DNA of 16,884 nt, taken from NCBI GenBank assembly GCA_051744925.1, contig JBNJDM010000047.1, positions 1-16,884 on the forward strand, read 5' to 3'. The position numbers and the translations under genes are program-made. This stretch comes from JACKCP01 sp051744925 (GTDB lineage Bacteria; Desulfobacterota; Desulfobacteria; Desulfobacterales; JACKCP01). Below, piece after piece: positions 1 through 8,332 of this stretch (the first letter of the stretch is position 1; each line of letters starts with the position of its first letter). The notes under the pieces are model-generated. The model ran no database searches, had not been told where the DNA came from, and saw only the letters and a program-made list of their open reading frames with translations.

Positions 1-345
1 AATTACATCAGGTTTAAAATCTTTGGCAGCTTTTGATATTACTTTTTTAAATATTTTTAAATATTTCTCTATTTCACGTTCTTCCATATCTGAAAAGCAT
101 GTGCTTTCATACGGCATAACATCGCTCATTCCGGGTATTGGAAACGGAAGGTCTTTACTTTCAAAATGAACAAAAGAGGTATTGCCATCAGGAAGATGGG
201 CTGTACAGGGAATAGAATTTTCTGTAATTCCGGCAACTAAAAAACATTCATGTCCTGAATCAGCAGCCTCTTTTATAATCTCTGTAATGTAAAATCCGCT
301 TCCTGTACTGTCCGGCCTCTGGCTAGTTATATATAATATTTTCAT
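1..345 (-). CDS. glycosyltransferase, N-terminal part (cut by left edge)
   Basis: An open frame of 115 codons begins with ATG at 345 and runs off the left edge with no stop. The protein starts MKILYITSQRPDSTGSGFYI and continues with alternating beta and helix, which is the look of the N-terminal Rossmann half of GT4-type (group 1) glycosyltransferases. The Ser/Gly-rich turn after the first strand and the following EIIKEAADSGHE helix are typical of that half. The C-terminal donor-sugar domain is outside the window, so substrate and fold class cannot be confirmed. A purine-rich AGGCAGAG precedes the ATG. It lies 114 bases downstream of the last gene of the Exb/Tol-like operon on the same strand and may be its distal gene. 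No clear promoter or terminator is visible in the gap. Confidence 0.6.
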   Translation of the reverse strand, partial: MKILYITSQRPDSTGSGFYITEIIKEAADSGHECFLVAGITENSIPCTAHLPDGNTSFVHFESKDLPFPIPGMSDVMPYESTCFSDMEEREIEKYLKIFKKVISKAAKDFKPDVI

Positions 346-459
346 TTCTCTGCCTGATAATAATTTACACCCGAAGATTCAATTTAATAAAATATAAAAG
401 TCCTGAAAACAGAAAAATTTATAAAAAGACTGAACAGATAAAACCAAATTCTTTAAAAT

Positions 460-1878
460 TTACAAGTCGTTTTTTCTTTTGGCACATCCTCCGAAAAGAT
501 GAATTTTTTGATCTGACTCTGATTTTTTTTCTTTGTTTATATTTTCAGTTTTACCAGTGCTGATTTTACCCTGGCTTTTACCAAGAGTTTTAAGCTTATT
601 TTTATCTGTATGATTATTATCTATTTCATTGATATTATAATTACCTGCAGAAGAAAAATCTTTCTGATTCTGTTTGAGATTAACTTTTATTCTGTCAAGA
701 AGATCCTGATAAACAACCAGTTCATGCCCGTAAATTTTTACAGGAGTAGTTGCAGGGTCCTTATTTTCTAAAGCTCCGCATTTGTCTTTATAACAAGGCT
801 TAAAAAGAGCAAAACCTGAAACCTCATCATCTTTAATAATTTTATATCTGCCGTATTCCAAATAATTGTTTTTCTTGTATTCTTTATTGGTTTTTTTTAG
901 AATTACAGATGTTTCTTTTTCATTTTTTGCCAGATTAAATCCGGTATCTTCAAAGCCTTTATATAAAAATTTCTTTTCTATAATAAATTGATTATTAGAT
1001 TTTTGACTTATTTTTATTCCACTGCTTTGAGATTTTAAACTATAGGAACCTTTCATTATTAAAAAACTTAATTTTTGCCCTTTAAATTCTTTTTCCTCTT
1101 TTTCATTATTAACCGGAGAGTTAAGTTCAAAGTATTTTAAATTTTTCAAAAAAGAAAAAAGCATATTTATGGAAATCTGATATTTATTTTCTTTTTCTTT
1201 GTATGGGATAACCCCTCTGTATGCATTTGCATACATAATATTCACAGCATCGGGTGTTTTGGAAGAATTAACCTCTATATAAGCATTAACTGTATCAAGG
1301 TCTTCAGGGGTAAAATATTTCATATCAAGCTTTATTACACCCAGACTTTCTGCAAGCAGCTCAAGTCTTTTTTTAAGACTTTCTGTAAGATTAAATGCCT
1401 CTTTTTCTCCATTGAGCTTTGACACCTGAATTTCTGTTTCTTTATTAAGAACATCTTCATTTGAAGCCAGAGCCCTTGCAGTTATAAAATTACCTGTTGA
1501 AAGATATGCATATGACAGCATTTGAAAAATTTCTTTTTCTTTGTTTCCCGGCTTACCTTTGTCAGAAGCTATAATTGTTGTAAATTCACTCAAATGTGTA
1601 TCTAAAATATTCCTGAAATTAGCCGTTTCTTTGATATATTTTTTTAAAATTTCAGGTGATATTTTTTTTTCTGATTCAATATTGTCCCATAAATTAGGAT
1701 AATCTCTTTTACAAAACAGCTCTATACCGTCTATTATAAATGAAATGTCATCATAAATACTATCAAGATATGCTTTCTTAACCTGCGACATTCTCTGCCC
1801 GGAATCAAATTTTTCAGCTGTACCGGTTCCCGGAATTAAAATCATGCTGATTAATATAAAAACAAATATTTTTTTCAT
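460..1878 (-). CDS. secreted protein of unknown function (472 aa), sixth gene of the Exb/Tol-like operon
   Basis: I do not recognise this family. The protein starts with a clear signal peptide: MKK, a hydrophobic stretch to about residue 18, and a likely cleavage after GTGTA near residue 21. The first half of the mature part is mostly helical. The middle (about residues 230-370) is richer in beta-prone segments. The last 60 residues are a low-complexity Lys/Asn/Ser/Thr tail ending in GGCAKRKNDL. The Cys at the end of the tail is not in a lipobox position. The ATG is preceded by AGGAG about 12 bases upstream, only 17 bases after the previous gene's stop, so it is almost certainly co-transcribed. 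It is probably periplasmic or outer-surface. Position in the operon is the only functional clue. Confidence 0.8.
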   Translation of the reverse strand: MKKIFVFILISMILIPGTGTAEKFDSGQRMSQVKKAYLDSIYDDISFIIDGIELFCKRDYPNLWDNIESEKKISPEILKKYIKETANFRNILDTHLSEFTTIIASDKGKPGNKEKEIFQMLSYAYLSTGNFITARALASNEDVLNKETEIQVSKLNGEKEAFNLTESLKKRLELLAESLGVIKLDMKYFTPEDLDTVNAYIEVNSSKTPDAVNIMYANAYRGVIPYKEKENKYQISINMLFSFLKNLKYFELNSPVNNEKEEKEFKGQKLSFLIMKGSYSLKSQSSGIKISQKSNNQFIIEKKFLYKGFEDTGFNLAKNEKETSVILKKTNKEYKKNNYLEYGRYKIIKDDEVSGFALFKPCYKDKCGALENKDPATTPVKIYGHELVVYQDLLDRIKVNLKQNQKDFSSAGNYNINEIDNNHTDKNKLKTLGKSQGKISTGKTENINKEKKSESDQKIHLFGGCAKRKNDL

Positions 1879-1895
1879 TTTATGCTTTACTCCTG

Positions 1896-3692
1896 TTAGT
1901 TGCTGTTGGAAATTTTTTGAATCTCTTTTAAAATTTTGTCAGCATTATATTCAGTTGGAAGAATACCTTCACTGTTTGTAGGATACTTATCCCTGAGCTT
2001 CATAAAAAGATTGGCAAATTCAATACCGTACTTATAGTTTTCTAAATTATTAAATTCCTGCCAGTTACCCTGATATTTAAGACTTACCTGCCTGCAGAAG
2101 GTCATAAATGCTTTTTTTGCGTAGTCAAGAGAAAGGGCGTTTGATGCTCCTCTATTGTTATCTGTATAATACTCTGAAAAAGATCTGTAAATTGACCCGA
2201 GATAAAGCCAGTTAGAGTTATCTGGTAATAAAATATCTTTGTTTAACCGATTAATAATTTTTTCATATTTTGAAATATTATTATTGAGACTCGAAATTCT
2301 CTTTAGATCAAGTATATGGGCTGTAAGGTAAACAATCCCTTCATCATTTGAAATATCATTTTGATTTTTTGCATCGGATAAAGAATTATTGTCCACCTGA
2401 GCGCTTCTTTTTGCATAAGAAAAAATTATATTTTCAAGATACATAAGATTATTGAAATCTACACCAAAAAAGAAAATATCCCGGAAAATTTTTTGCCTGA
2501 AATCTATGTTGTATGAAATATTTTTAAGAGCGTTATCATAAAGACTTATGTATGCTTTGAACATTTCATTTCTTGATATTCCTAAATTTTCTATGGAGGT
2601 AACAGGATACCCACTGTATGCAAAATAAAGATAAGGTATAAACTCCGTATTTCCCCCGTCTTTACCTGAAAGTTCATACAGATAGGTATAATAATTTATT
2701 TCTCTTTTTTTTTCATATGCTTTTTGAAGAAGAGATGCTTTTTTTAATGCAGAGACTGTTAAAGTATCTGACATTGAGACTGTATATTTTTCATCACTGA
2801 CTATCTGTGCAAGAAAATCGTATTTGAGGTAAAGATCAAAAAGAGGAAACAGAAGCTCTGCATCAGGATTTGCAAGAGTTCCTTTTTCAGAGCTTTCTGA
2901 AATATTAAGGCTGTATCTTTTCCATAACTTATTAAGCCAGACTCTTGTTTTTTTGGAATATATTCTGTTTTTATACTCCCACTGTCCTTTCATGAACATC
3001 CACTTCTGGTTAAGTGATTTATTTTCGGAAAGAACAGGCCAGTTTCCTGCAAGCCTTTCTGTTTCTATAATAAAAGCGAGAAAATAAACGCTTAAATATC
3101 TGTCGCTGTCTGTTTTAAAACTCATGTCTTCAGATGCTTCAAGAATACTGGATAAATTTCCATTTTTTCCTTTTTCAGCTATATCATCAGGATATATAAG
3201 CTGATTTATATAAAACTCTGCCCTTGAAAGATATTCAAACAATTCCTTATCATACACAAGCTCAGACTTTTTTAAATCTTTTGCATCGGCATAATAAGGA
3301 TATTTTACATTAAGGTAGTAAAGATAAAGCTTAAAATATTCCAGTGCCAGATTAAAAACTATATTATGTTCAGCTTCTTTTTGATCGGAAGATTCGTATC
3401 TTTCTCTCAGCTTCTGAATCTTAACAGCAGTTTTTTCGGGATTTTCTATATCTCTGAAAAAAAATCTGTGGTTATTTTTATTTAACTCAACTATCTGGTC
3501 CTGAATTTTTACAGGAAGCCCTGTTCTCTCCCTTGCTAATTTTTTATTTTCTGTATTTAAACTTCCGTGTAAAAGAAAAACACTTTTGCCATGTTCCATA
3601 TATTTGTCTGCTGACAAATAAGCCCATAAATCTGAAATATTAAAAACAACAGCCAAAATAATACAAGCCGCTGCTGCAAATTTTATTTTCAT
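1896..3692 (-). CDS. secreted helical protein of unknown function (598 aa), fifth gene of the Exb/Tol-like operon
   Basis: I chose the ATG at 3692. A longer frame from a TTG at 3710 is possible, but that TTG lies just upstream of AGGAGAG, which is the ribosome binding site of the ATG, so the longer start is unlikely. From the ATG the protein opens with MKIKFAAAACIILAVVFNIS, followed by DLWA, a signal peptide with a likely cleavage near residue 24. The rest is rich in Tyr, Leu, Asn and Lys and looks almost entirely alpha-helical. A repeat-like segment near the C-terminus (LDYAKKAFMTF) is reminiscent of TPR or SEL1-type helices. No catalytic motif is visible. It sits between two other signal-peptide proteins, 49 bases after the 649-residue gene and 17 bases before the 472-residue gene. 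It is probably a periplasmic partner of the motor encoded upstream. Confidence 0.8.
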   Translation of the reverse strand: MKIKFAAAACIILAVVFNISDLWAYLSADKYMEHGKSVFLLHGSLNTENKKLARERTGLPVKIQDQIVELNKNNHRFFFRDIENPEKTAVKIQKLRERYESSDQKEAEHNIVFNLALEYFKLYLYYLNVKYPYYADAKDLKKSELVYDKELFEYLSRAEFYINQLIYPDDIAEKGKNGNLSSILEASEDMSFKTDSDRYLSVYFLAFIIETERLAGNWPVLSENKSLNQKWMFMKGQWEYKNRIYSKKTRVWLNKLWKRYSLNISESSEKGTLANPDAELLFPLFDLYLKYDFLAQIVSDEKYTVSMSDTLTVSALKKASLLQKAYEKKREINYYTYLYELSGKDGGNTEFIPYLYFAYSGYPVTSIENLGISRNEMFKAYISLYDNALKNISYNIDFRQKIFRDIFFFGVDFNNLMYLENIIFSYAKRSAQVDNNSLSDAKNQNDISNDEGIVYLTAHILDLKRISSLNNNISKYEKIINRLNKDILLPDNSNWLYLGSIYRSFSEYYTDNNRGASNALSLDYAKKAFMTFCRQVSLKYQGNWQEFNNLENYKYGIEFANLFMKLRDKYPTNSEGILPTEYNADKILKEIQKISNSN

Positions 3693-3741
3693 ACACTTCT
3701 CTCCTGACAAATATCTAAAATATATAAAGTTTTTGTTAAAA

Positions 3742-5691
3742 TCAGACCTGTGACCTTAGCTTATTATAAAGCTTAATCTTTTCTTCACTAATTATAAGCT
3801 GAATATTTTTTCCCGATTTTTCTGCTATTTTTTTTAAAAATTCGAATTCTCTCTGATAATCATCTATTTCTGTGCATTTATTATTTAAAGCACCAGCCTG
3901 ATTATCTACAATAAAACCGTAATCTTCAGCAGCTTTTTTGTAGTAATCGAATGCTATATCAAAACTTTTAATTGCAATATCAAGTGCTTTATCTTCTCTG
4001 GAAGGACTTCTTATGAATGTATTGGCAAATATATGCAAAATATCATAAGTATTATTTTTTGAATTCGGAAGGATAGAACCGAGCTTTTTATCATTTACCA
4101 GATGCATGAACTCTTCATTTAATTCTGTAATTTTGACTATGCTTCCGTTATACAGGAGTTCATTCAGATAAAGATTATAAGCTTTTAAAAGATTTTCATG
4201 GTTTGCCTTAACTTCAGGAGCTTTTATAAAAGCCCTGGAAAACTCTTCAACGCAGTCTTTTTCTATATCAGATGAAGGGACTCTTACATTTTCCTGAGAA
4301 AACTCTTTTACCCAGCTGAAAAATATATTCTCGTAATAATAGTAAAGCTCTCCCTGGTATTTATGAAATATATAATTAATATCATTTTCTTTAGTAAGAT
4401 GGGAGTATTCTCCTGAAGAACCGAATATGACTTTCAACTCTTTAAATATGTTGTCAATATTATCTCTGCCTGAATAAAAATGCCTGCGGACTTCATTTTC
4501 AAAAAGCTTTCCTTTATTTTCTTCTGATTCAGTTTCCCAGTTAACAGAGATCTCTTTTAATCTGGCAAGATGTTGTCTTAGTTCGTAAAGATTATAAAAA
4601 ATCCATCCGGATGGACAAACATTAAGTTCTTCAAGTATATTTTTATACTTAAGACGGTCTTCAACATTAACTCCCTGTTTAATCTGTTTTGTAATCCATG
4701 ACTTCAGAGCTGATACAACAATAATATCTATCTGCCTGTTATTAAATTTCAGATATTTTACAGTCTCATTAAAGAGTTCATCAATATTTGTTTTATATTC
4801 ATTTTTCCCGTCGTTATAAAATACTAAAGGGAGCTTTTTCCTTTGCAGTACTGACTGCTGCTCCCAGTTTAAAGCTGTTTTATCTGAAATCAGGGCTGTT
4901 GGAACTGAAACAGGTATATTTTTTGAGAACCACTCATAACTGTACAATGCAAGAAAGTTATCTGTATCTGTAAACCAGCCTGCAGTTGTTTTAATCCACT
5001 GTCTTTCATCAGAATCAAAAATTTTATTAAAATTTATTCCAGAAAGTTCCTGGTCATATTCACTTATTCTTATAAATCTTATAAGCTCATTTGATACTAT
5101 TATCTGCTTTTCAAGTCTATTTATGTCTTTTTCACTGAAATCAGGCTCAGACTCTCTGTTTTTATTAAGTACCTCAACAGCTTTATTTATTTTTGAAATA
5201 ATTTCATCCTGGGTATTAACAAGATAAAAATAAAGAATTCTGTAGTAATATTTCCCTTTACTGTAAAAATCTCTGTTTTCAAAAAAGCCGTTTTCAAAAA
5301 AATTGATAAATTTTTCTTTTTGTTTATAAAAGGTAGCTGTTTCAAGATAGATATAATAAAGCCCCAAAAGATTAAAAAGCTGATCTGACACATAATCCGA
5401 ATTTAACTTATCACTGTTTTTTTTAAAAAAAATTTCTGTTTTCAGTGCTTGCTCACTTAAAATTTTTCCGCTGTCATCAATACCCGCAATATTTTCTATG
5501 GTTGAAAATATATAACCGATTTCCTCTTTTTTAATATCGCTTTTTGCATAAAGACTGTATACCTTATTTAAAGATTTTAAATAATTTTGATTGGAATCTT
5601 TATCAATATTTTGTGCTGAAACAGAAGAAAATATTAACAAAGAAAAAATTGCAACAGAAACCGTTAATTTAAAAATTTTCAGTTTGTACAT
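3742..5691 (-). CDS. secreted helical protein of unknown function (649 aa), fourth gene of the Exb/Tol-like operon
   Basis: The frame starts at an ATG preceded by GAGGGG and overlaps the last 13 bases of the TonB/TolA-like gene, so the two are probably translationally coupled. The N-terminus MYKLKIFKLTVSVAIFSLLI, then FSSVSA-QN, is a signal peptide with cleavage near residue 26. The mature protein is helical throughout and rich in Tyr, Lys, Glu and Asn. Near its C-terminus (ALDIAIKSFDIAF) it resembles TPR-like solenoids, and this segment loosely resembles the equivalent part of the next gene, so the two could be distant paralogs. I recognise no enzyme motif and no beta-barrel or receptor features. 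An unusual T8A8 run lies inside the gene at 5417-5432. Function is unknown; co-expression with ExbB/ExbD/TonB-like genes suggests a periplasmic role. Confidence 0.8.
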   Translation of the reverse strand: MYKLKIFKLTVSVAIFSLLIFSSVSAQNIDKDSNQNYLKSLNKVYSLYAKSDIKKEEIGYIFSTIENIAGIDDSGKILSEQALKTEIFFKKNSDKLNSDYVSDQLFNLLGLYYIYLETATFYKQKEKFINFFENGFFENRDFYSKGKYYYRILYFYLVNTQDEIISKINKAVEVLNKNRESEPDFSEKDINRLEKQIIVSNELIRFIRISEYDQELSGINFNKIFDSDERQWIKTTAGWFTDTDNFLALYSYEWFSKNIPVSVPTALISDKTALNWEQQSVLQRKKLPLVFYNDGKNEYKTNIDELFNETVKYLKFNNRQIDIIVVSALKSWITKQIKQGVNVEDRLKYKNILEELNVCPSGWIFYNLYELRQHLARLKEISVNWETESEENKGKLFENEVRRHFYSGRDNIDNIFKELKVIFGSSGEYSHLTKENDINYIFHKYQGELYYYYENIFFSWVKEFSQENVRVPSSDIEKDCVEEFSRAFIKAPEVKANHENLLKAYNLYLNELLYNGSIVKITELNEEFMHLVNDKKLGSILPNSKNNTYDILHIFANTFIRSPSREDKALDIAIKSFDIAFDYYKKAAEDYGFIVDNQAGALNNKCTEIDDYQREFEFLKKIAEKSGKNIQLIISEEKIKLYNKLRSQV

Positions 5692-6995
5692 AAAGTTAAC
5701 CCCTCAGGAATTTTTCTTTCCAGTTTTGACAATATTTTAAAAGGTATACGTCCATCGCGGTTGAAAGATATTGAAATTCTTTCATTTGCAAGATCAACTA
5801 CCTTTATAGTGCATTTATAACCCTGTATTGTGCAGCAGAAAGATTGATTTTTAAATTTATTATTAATTATTTTATTAAGAATAATGTATCGTAAATTATC
5901 TACTCTCTTATTTTCACCCTGAATATTTGAAGTTATAACAACTTTTTCTTTTATATCTTCTTGCTTTTTTATTTCTGAACCTTTGGAAACGGTTGAAGCT
6001 GTAGTTTTTATTTTTTTATTTTTTTCTTTGAGGTAAGTATTTTTTTCAGGATTGTTATTTTTATCTGATTTGTAAGTTAAATTATTTCCTTTAAATCCTG
6101 ATGCGTCAGAATAAGTATTTTTTGTATTGTCAGCATACAGTTTTATTTTTTTACTTTCAGATTGAGACCGGGTTATACTCTGATGATTAAAGGAACTGGA
6201 AATCTTTCTTTGTTTTTCTGTATAATAAGACCCTTTTTCAGGAACATTTTTATTTGTTTTTATATTTGAAGAAACAGCCGATGAATTGTTTAGTTTTGCA
6301 TGAAATTCAGGCTTTCTTATACTTTCTTTGTTTACATCATAATTTCTGGTTTGATTTTGCTGTTTAGTTAAATTTTTTGATTCTGCAGAGTTCGGTTTAA
6401 TTTTTCTTTGTGTCATTGTTTCAGAAGTTTTTAACTTTTTATCAGTATTTCTTTTTTTAATTTTCAGGTTTTCCGGCTGAGATGTTGAAGGGTTAATATT
6501 CTTTTTTTCTGATAAAAGAGGCCTATCTGTATTTTTTAAATCTTTTATTTCCGGTTTTTTTAATTTATTTACTTTTGGCAGGGTAACTTCTTTTTTGTTC
6601 AATCTTACATGATCTTGTATTTCGGCGTTCTTTTTCGGGTTAATTTTTTTATCTGCCAGAAGTTTTTCTTTTTTTTTTTCAGGTTTTATTTCTTGATTCT
6701 CTTTTTTTTCGGACGGCCTGTAATAATTTTCATCAGGTTTACTATCTTTATTGCTTTCATCTTTTATAATTTCAGGAAGTACAAGCAATGGATTATCAGG
6801 TTTTGTTATCATGTCTATATCCTGCTTATAAACAAAGTCCCAGATAACCCCTGAAAAAATAAAGAATATGATTAAGAAAAAACCTTTTTTTATATTCTCA
6901 TTACCATCTTCTCCGTCAGCAGGAACTGTTTTTATATCTGCAGATATAGGTAAAAAAGTATTTCTTGTGTGGTATTTTGCGTAATTAATATTCAT
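5679..6995 (-). CDS. TonB/TolA-like periplasm-spanning energy transducer (438 aa)
   Basis: Architecture: a short cytoplasmic N-terminus with residues 1-36, one membrane segment at about 38-55 (GFFLIIFFIFSGVIWDFVY), a very long Lys/Asn/Ser/Pro-rich linker at about 60-360, and a compact C-terminal domain at about 365-438. This is the layout of TonB and TolA. The C-terminal domain has a helix (LNKIINNKF) then GYKCTIKV and a beta-rich end with DGRIPF. By eye this recalls TolA domain III (helix, GKTCTLRI, DG turn) more than the TonB YP motif, but it is shorter. Cysteines at residues 387, 388, 395 and 436 could form disulfides. It starts 3 bases after the ExbD-like stop. The linker contains an 11-base A run. 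Role inferred: couples proton motive force through the ExbB/ExbD-like pair to a periplasmic or outer-membrane partner. Confidence 0.72.
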   Translation of the reverse strand: MNINYAKYHTRNTFLPISADIKTVPADGEDGNENIKKGFFLIIFFIFSGVIWDFVYKQDIDMITKPDNPLLVLPEIIKDESNKDSKPDENYYRPSEKKENQEIKPEKKKEKLLADKKINPKKNAEIQDHVRLNKKEVTLPKVNKLKKPEIKDLKNTDRPLLSEKKNINPSTSQPENLKIKKRNTDKKLKTSETMTQRKIKPNSAESKNLTKQQNQTRNYDVNKESIRKPEFHAKLNNSSAVSSNIKTNKNVPEKGSYYTEKQRKISSSFNHQSITRSQSESKKIKLYADNTKNTYSDASGFKGNNLTYKSDKNNNPEKNTYLKEKNKKIKTTASTVSKGSEIKKQEDIKEKVVITSNIQGENKRVDNLRYIILNKIINNKFKNQSFCCTIQGYKCTIKVVDLANERISISFNRDGRIPFKILSKLERKIPEGLTLCTN

Positions 6996-6998
6996 ATA

Positions 6999-7448
6999 TT
7001 AGCTCTGCTTAACCACAACTCTTTCAGAAGTTCGCCAGATCTGCTGAAGAATAGAAATCCCTGTTACTGTATCCTTGCTTAACGAATATTTATCAGGAAT
7101 CAGTACAGGTCTTGATACTCCACTTTTTTTTAACCTGTTTAACTCTTTTCTGAGTTCGTTTTCTGAAAAGAAATCTCCCTTAACCAGCTTATCTGAAACT
7201 ATCTTAACAATCTGAAAAGGCTTATCCGGCCTGTCAGCTGGTTTATTAACCCTGATCTGATATAAAACTTCTGATTTTTCAGGCTCAATATTTGAGATTT
7301 CTGTTTTCTTATCAACCACAGGAAGATTTATTTCACCTATTTTGACATTTTTTTCCAGAGTTGAAGCTTGTGTGAAAGCTATAAGAAGCAGAAAAGCAAG
7401 ATCTGAAAATGAAAAAAGCCAAACTTTACTGTCTTTTTTTCTCTTCAT
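6999..7448 (-). CDS. ExbD/TolR-like proton-channel subunit (149 aa)
   Basis: The protein has a basic N-terminus (MKRKKDSK) and one transmembrane helix at residues 9-28, LFSFSDLAFLLLIAFTQAS, with a single Asp at residue 16. That Asp matches the conserved proton-carrying aspartate of the ExbD/TolR/MotB membrane helix. A periplasmic alpha/beta domain follows (about 50-149), including the strand-turn-helix PVLIPDKYSLSKDTVTGISI, which matches the TolR/ExbD C-terminal pattern. Length is normal for the family. The gene overlaps the ExbB-like gene by 23 bases and ends 3 bases before the TonB/TolA-like gene. The site upstream of ATG 7448 is only a weak GGGTAG, consistent with translational coupling. 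Sequence alone cannot separate ExbD from TolR or AglS. Confidence 0.82.
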   Translation of the reverse strand: MKRKKDSKVWLFSFSDLAFLLLIAFTQASTLEKNVKIGEINLPVVDKKTEISNIEPEKSEVLYQIRVNKPADRPDKPFQIVKIVSDKLVKGDFFSENELRKELNRLKKSGVSRPVLIPDKYSLSKDTVTGISILQQIWRTSERVVVKQS

Positions 7449-8058
7449 CTTTTTCTACCCGGAGTTTGTGTAAAATTTCAGCAGGGTCAAAGTTTAAACC
7501 CGATTCAATCCTCTTTACCGCGATTCTGTCCATAAAAATTCTTATGGCCTCTATAAATACAAAGCATACAAGGGCGCCCAGAGTTGTAAAAAGAGCCGCT
7601 CCAAGGCCCAGGGTGTTAAGAGCAGAACCAGGATCGTTTTTAGCAATAAATATAAAAATCATTCCAAAAACTGTCCCTATAAATCCCAGCGGCGGGAATA
7701 AGTTAGATATATTGGAAATTGATGCCATATAATTTGTTTCAAAAGTATTTGATGCTATCTGTCTTGTAGCATCTTCAATAAACGAAACAGGATAGGGCTG
7801 ATCATTTTTTTTACTTTCAGCATATGCTGAAAAAAATATTTTTGCGGTGTAAACAGTAAGGGGATCTTTTTTTGATACGGGTTTATTAATGTCTTTTTTT
7901 ATTCTGTCAAAAGATACTTTTTTTAAGCTGTTATAACCTTTAACTATTATCCACAACCCTCTAAACAGGAGAATAAGGCATACAGCATATATTACAGTCT
8001 GTACAGCAGAAGATGTCATTTCCGGATATTTCAACAAAACTTTAATAATTGAATCCAT
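7426..8058 (-). CDS. MotA/TolQ/ExbB-family proton-channel protein (210 aa)
   Basis: Three membrane segments are visible: about residues 18-40, 115-139 and 150-175. The second holds FPPLGFIGTVFGMIFIF, the hallmark LGxxGTVxGM of TolQ/ExbB, and the third holds GAALFTTLGALVCFVFIEA. Thr129 and Thr159 line up with the conserved threonines of the ExbB/TolQ channel. The cytoplasmic loop is at about 41-113. It is the first gene of a minus-strand operon; the ATG is preceded by CAGGAAA and a promoter candidate lies 50-80 bases upstream. Its partners are the ExbD-like and TonB/TolA-like genes that follow. Pal, TolB and a TonB-dependent receptor are not in the window, so this is a variant of Tol/Exb/Agl motors rather than a plain iron-uptake system. 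Confidence 0.88.
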   Translation of the reverse strand: MDSIIKVLLKYPEMTSSAVQTVIYAVCLILLFRGLWIIVKGYNSLKKVSFDRIKKDINKPVSKKDPLTVYTAKIFFSAYAESKKNDQPYPVSFIEDATRQIASNTFETNYMASISNISNLFPPLGFIGTVFGMIFIFIAKNDPGSALNTLGLGAALFTTLGALVCFVFIEAIRIFMDRIAVKRIESGLNFDPAEILHKLRVEKDEEKKRQ

Positions 8059-8110
8059 AAATATTTCCTGAGTTCATATTTTATTAATATTTTTCTGACA
8101 GAGTTCTTTA

Positions 8111-8140
8111 TGTATAAGATACCATAACTTACCCTGTCAA
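8111..8140 (-). promoter_or_regulatory. sigma70-type promoter candidate for the Exb/Tol-like operon
   Basis: On the minus strand a perfect -35 TTGACA (8140-8135) is followed after 18 bases by TATACA (8116-8111), a 4 of 6 match to the -10. It points toward the ExbB-like start at 8058 and would give a leader of about 45 bases. The rest of the 274-base divergent gap (8059-8332) is very AT-rich and I see no operator palindrome in it. Confidence 0.5.
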
Positions 8141-8332
8141 TATTATTACTTTTAATTTTTAAAAATTCTGATTATTTATTTTCGTAACTAATCCAATTTC
8201 ACAAAATTTAAATTTATATTTACTGTTTATAAAATTTTATCGTATCAAGTTTTTATATATCTTCTTTTACAAATAAAGACCCTTCTGGTAATCATTTTTT
8301 TTTGAGCAAACCAAAACCCCGGAGAAATATAA

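Noticed and set aside
5417..5432. T8A8 symmetrical run
   Set aside because: It encodes IFFKKN in a clear reading frame of an AT-rich gene, so composition explains it.
6609..6854. Plus-strand open frame of 81 codons rich in Phe and Ile
   Set aside because: It is the antisense of the Lys-rich linker of the TonB/TolA-like gene; the Phe richness is a by-product of A-rich codons and there is no ribosome binding site.
7409..7732. Plus-strand open frame of 107 codons
   Set aside because: It is antisense to the ExbB/ExbD-like genes, whose membrane motifs are clear on the minus strand.
7947..7955. TTATCCACA, a perfect DnaA-box sequence, on the plus strand
   Set aside because: It is single and lies inside the ExbB-like coding sequence with no cluster of boxes around it, so it is not evidence of an origin at this spot.
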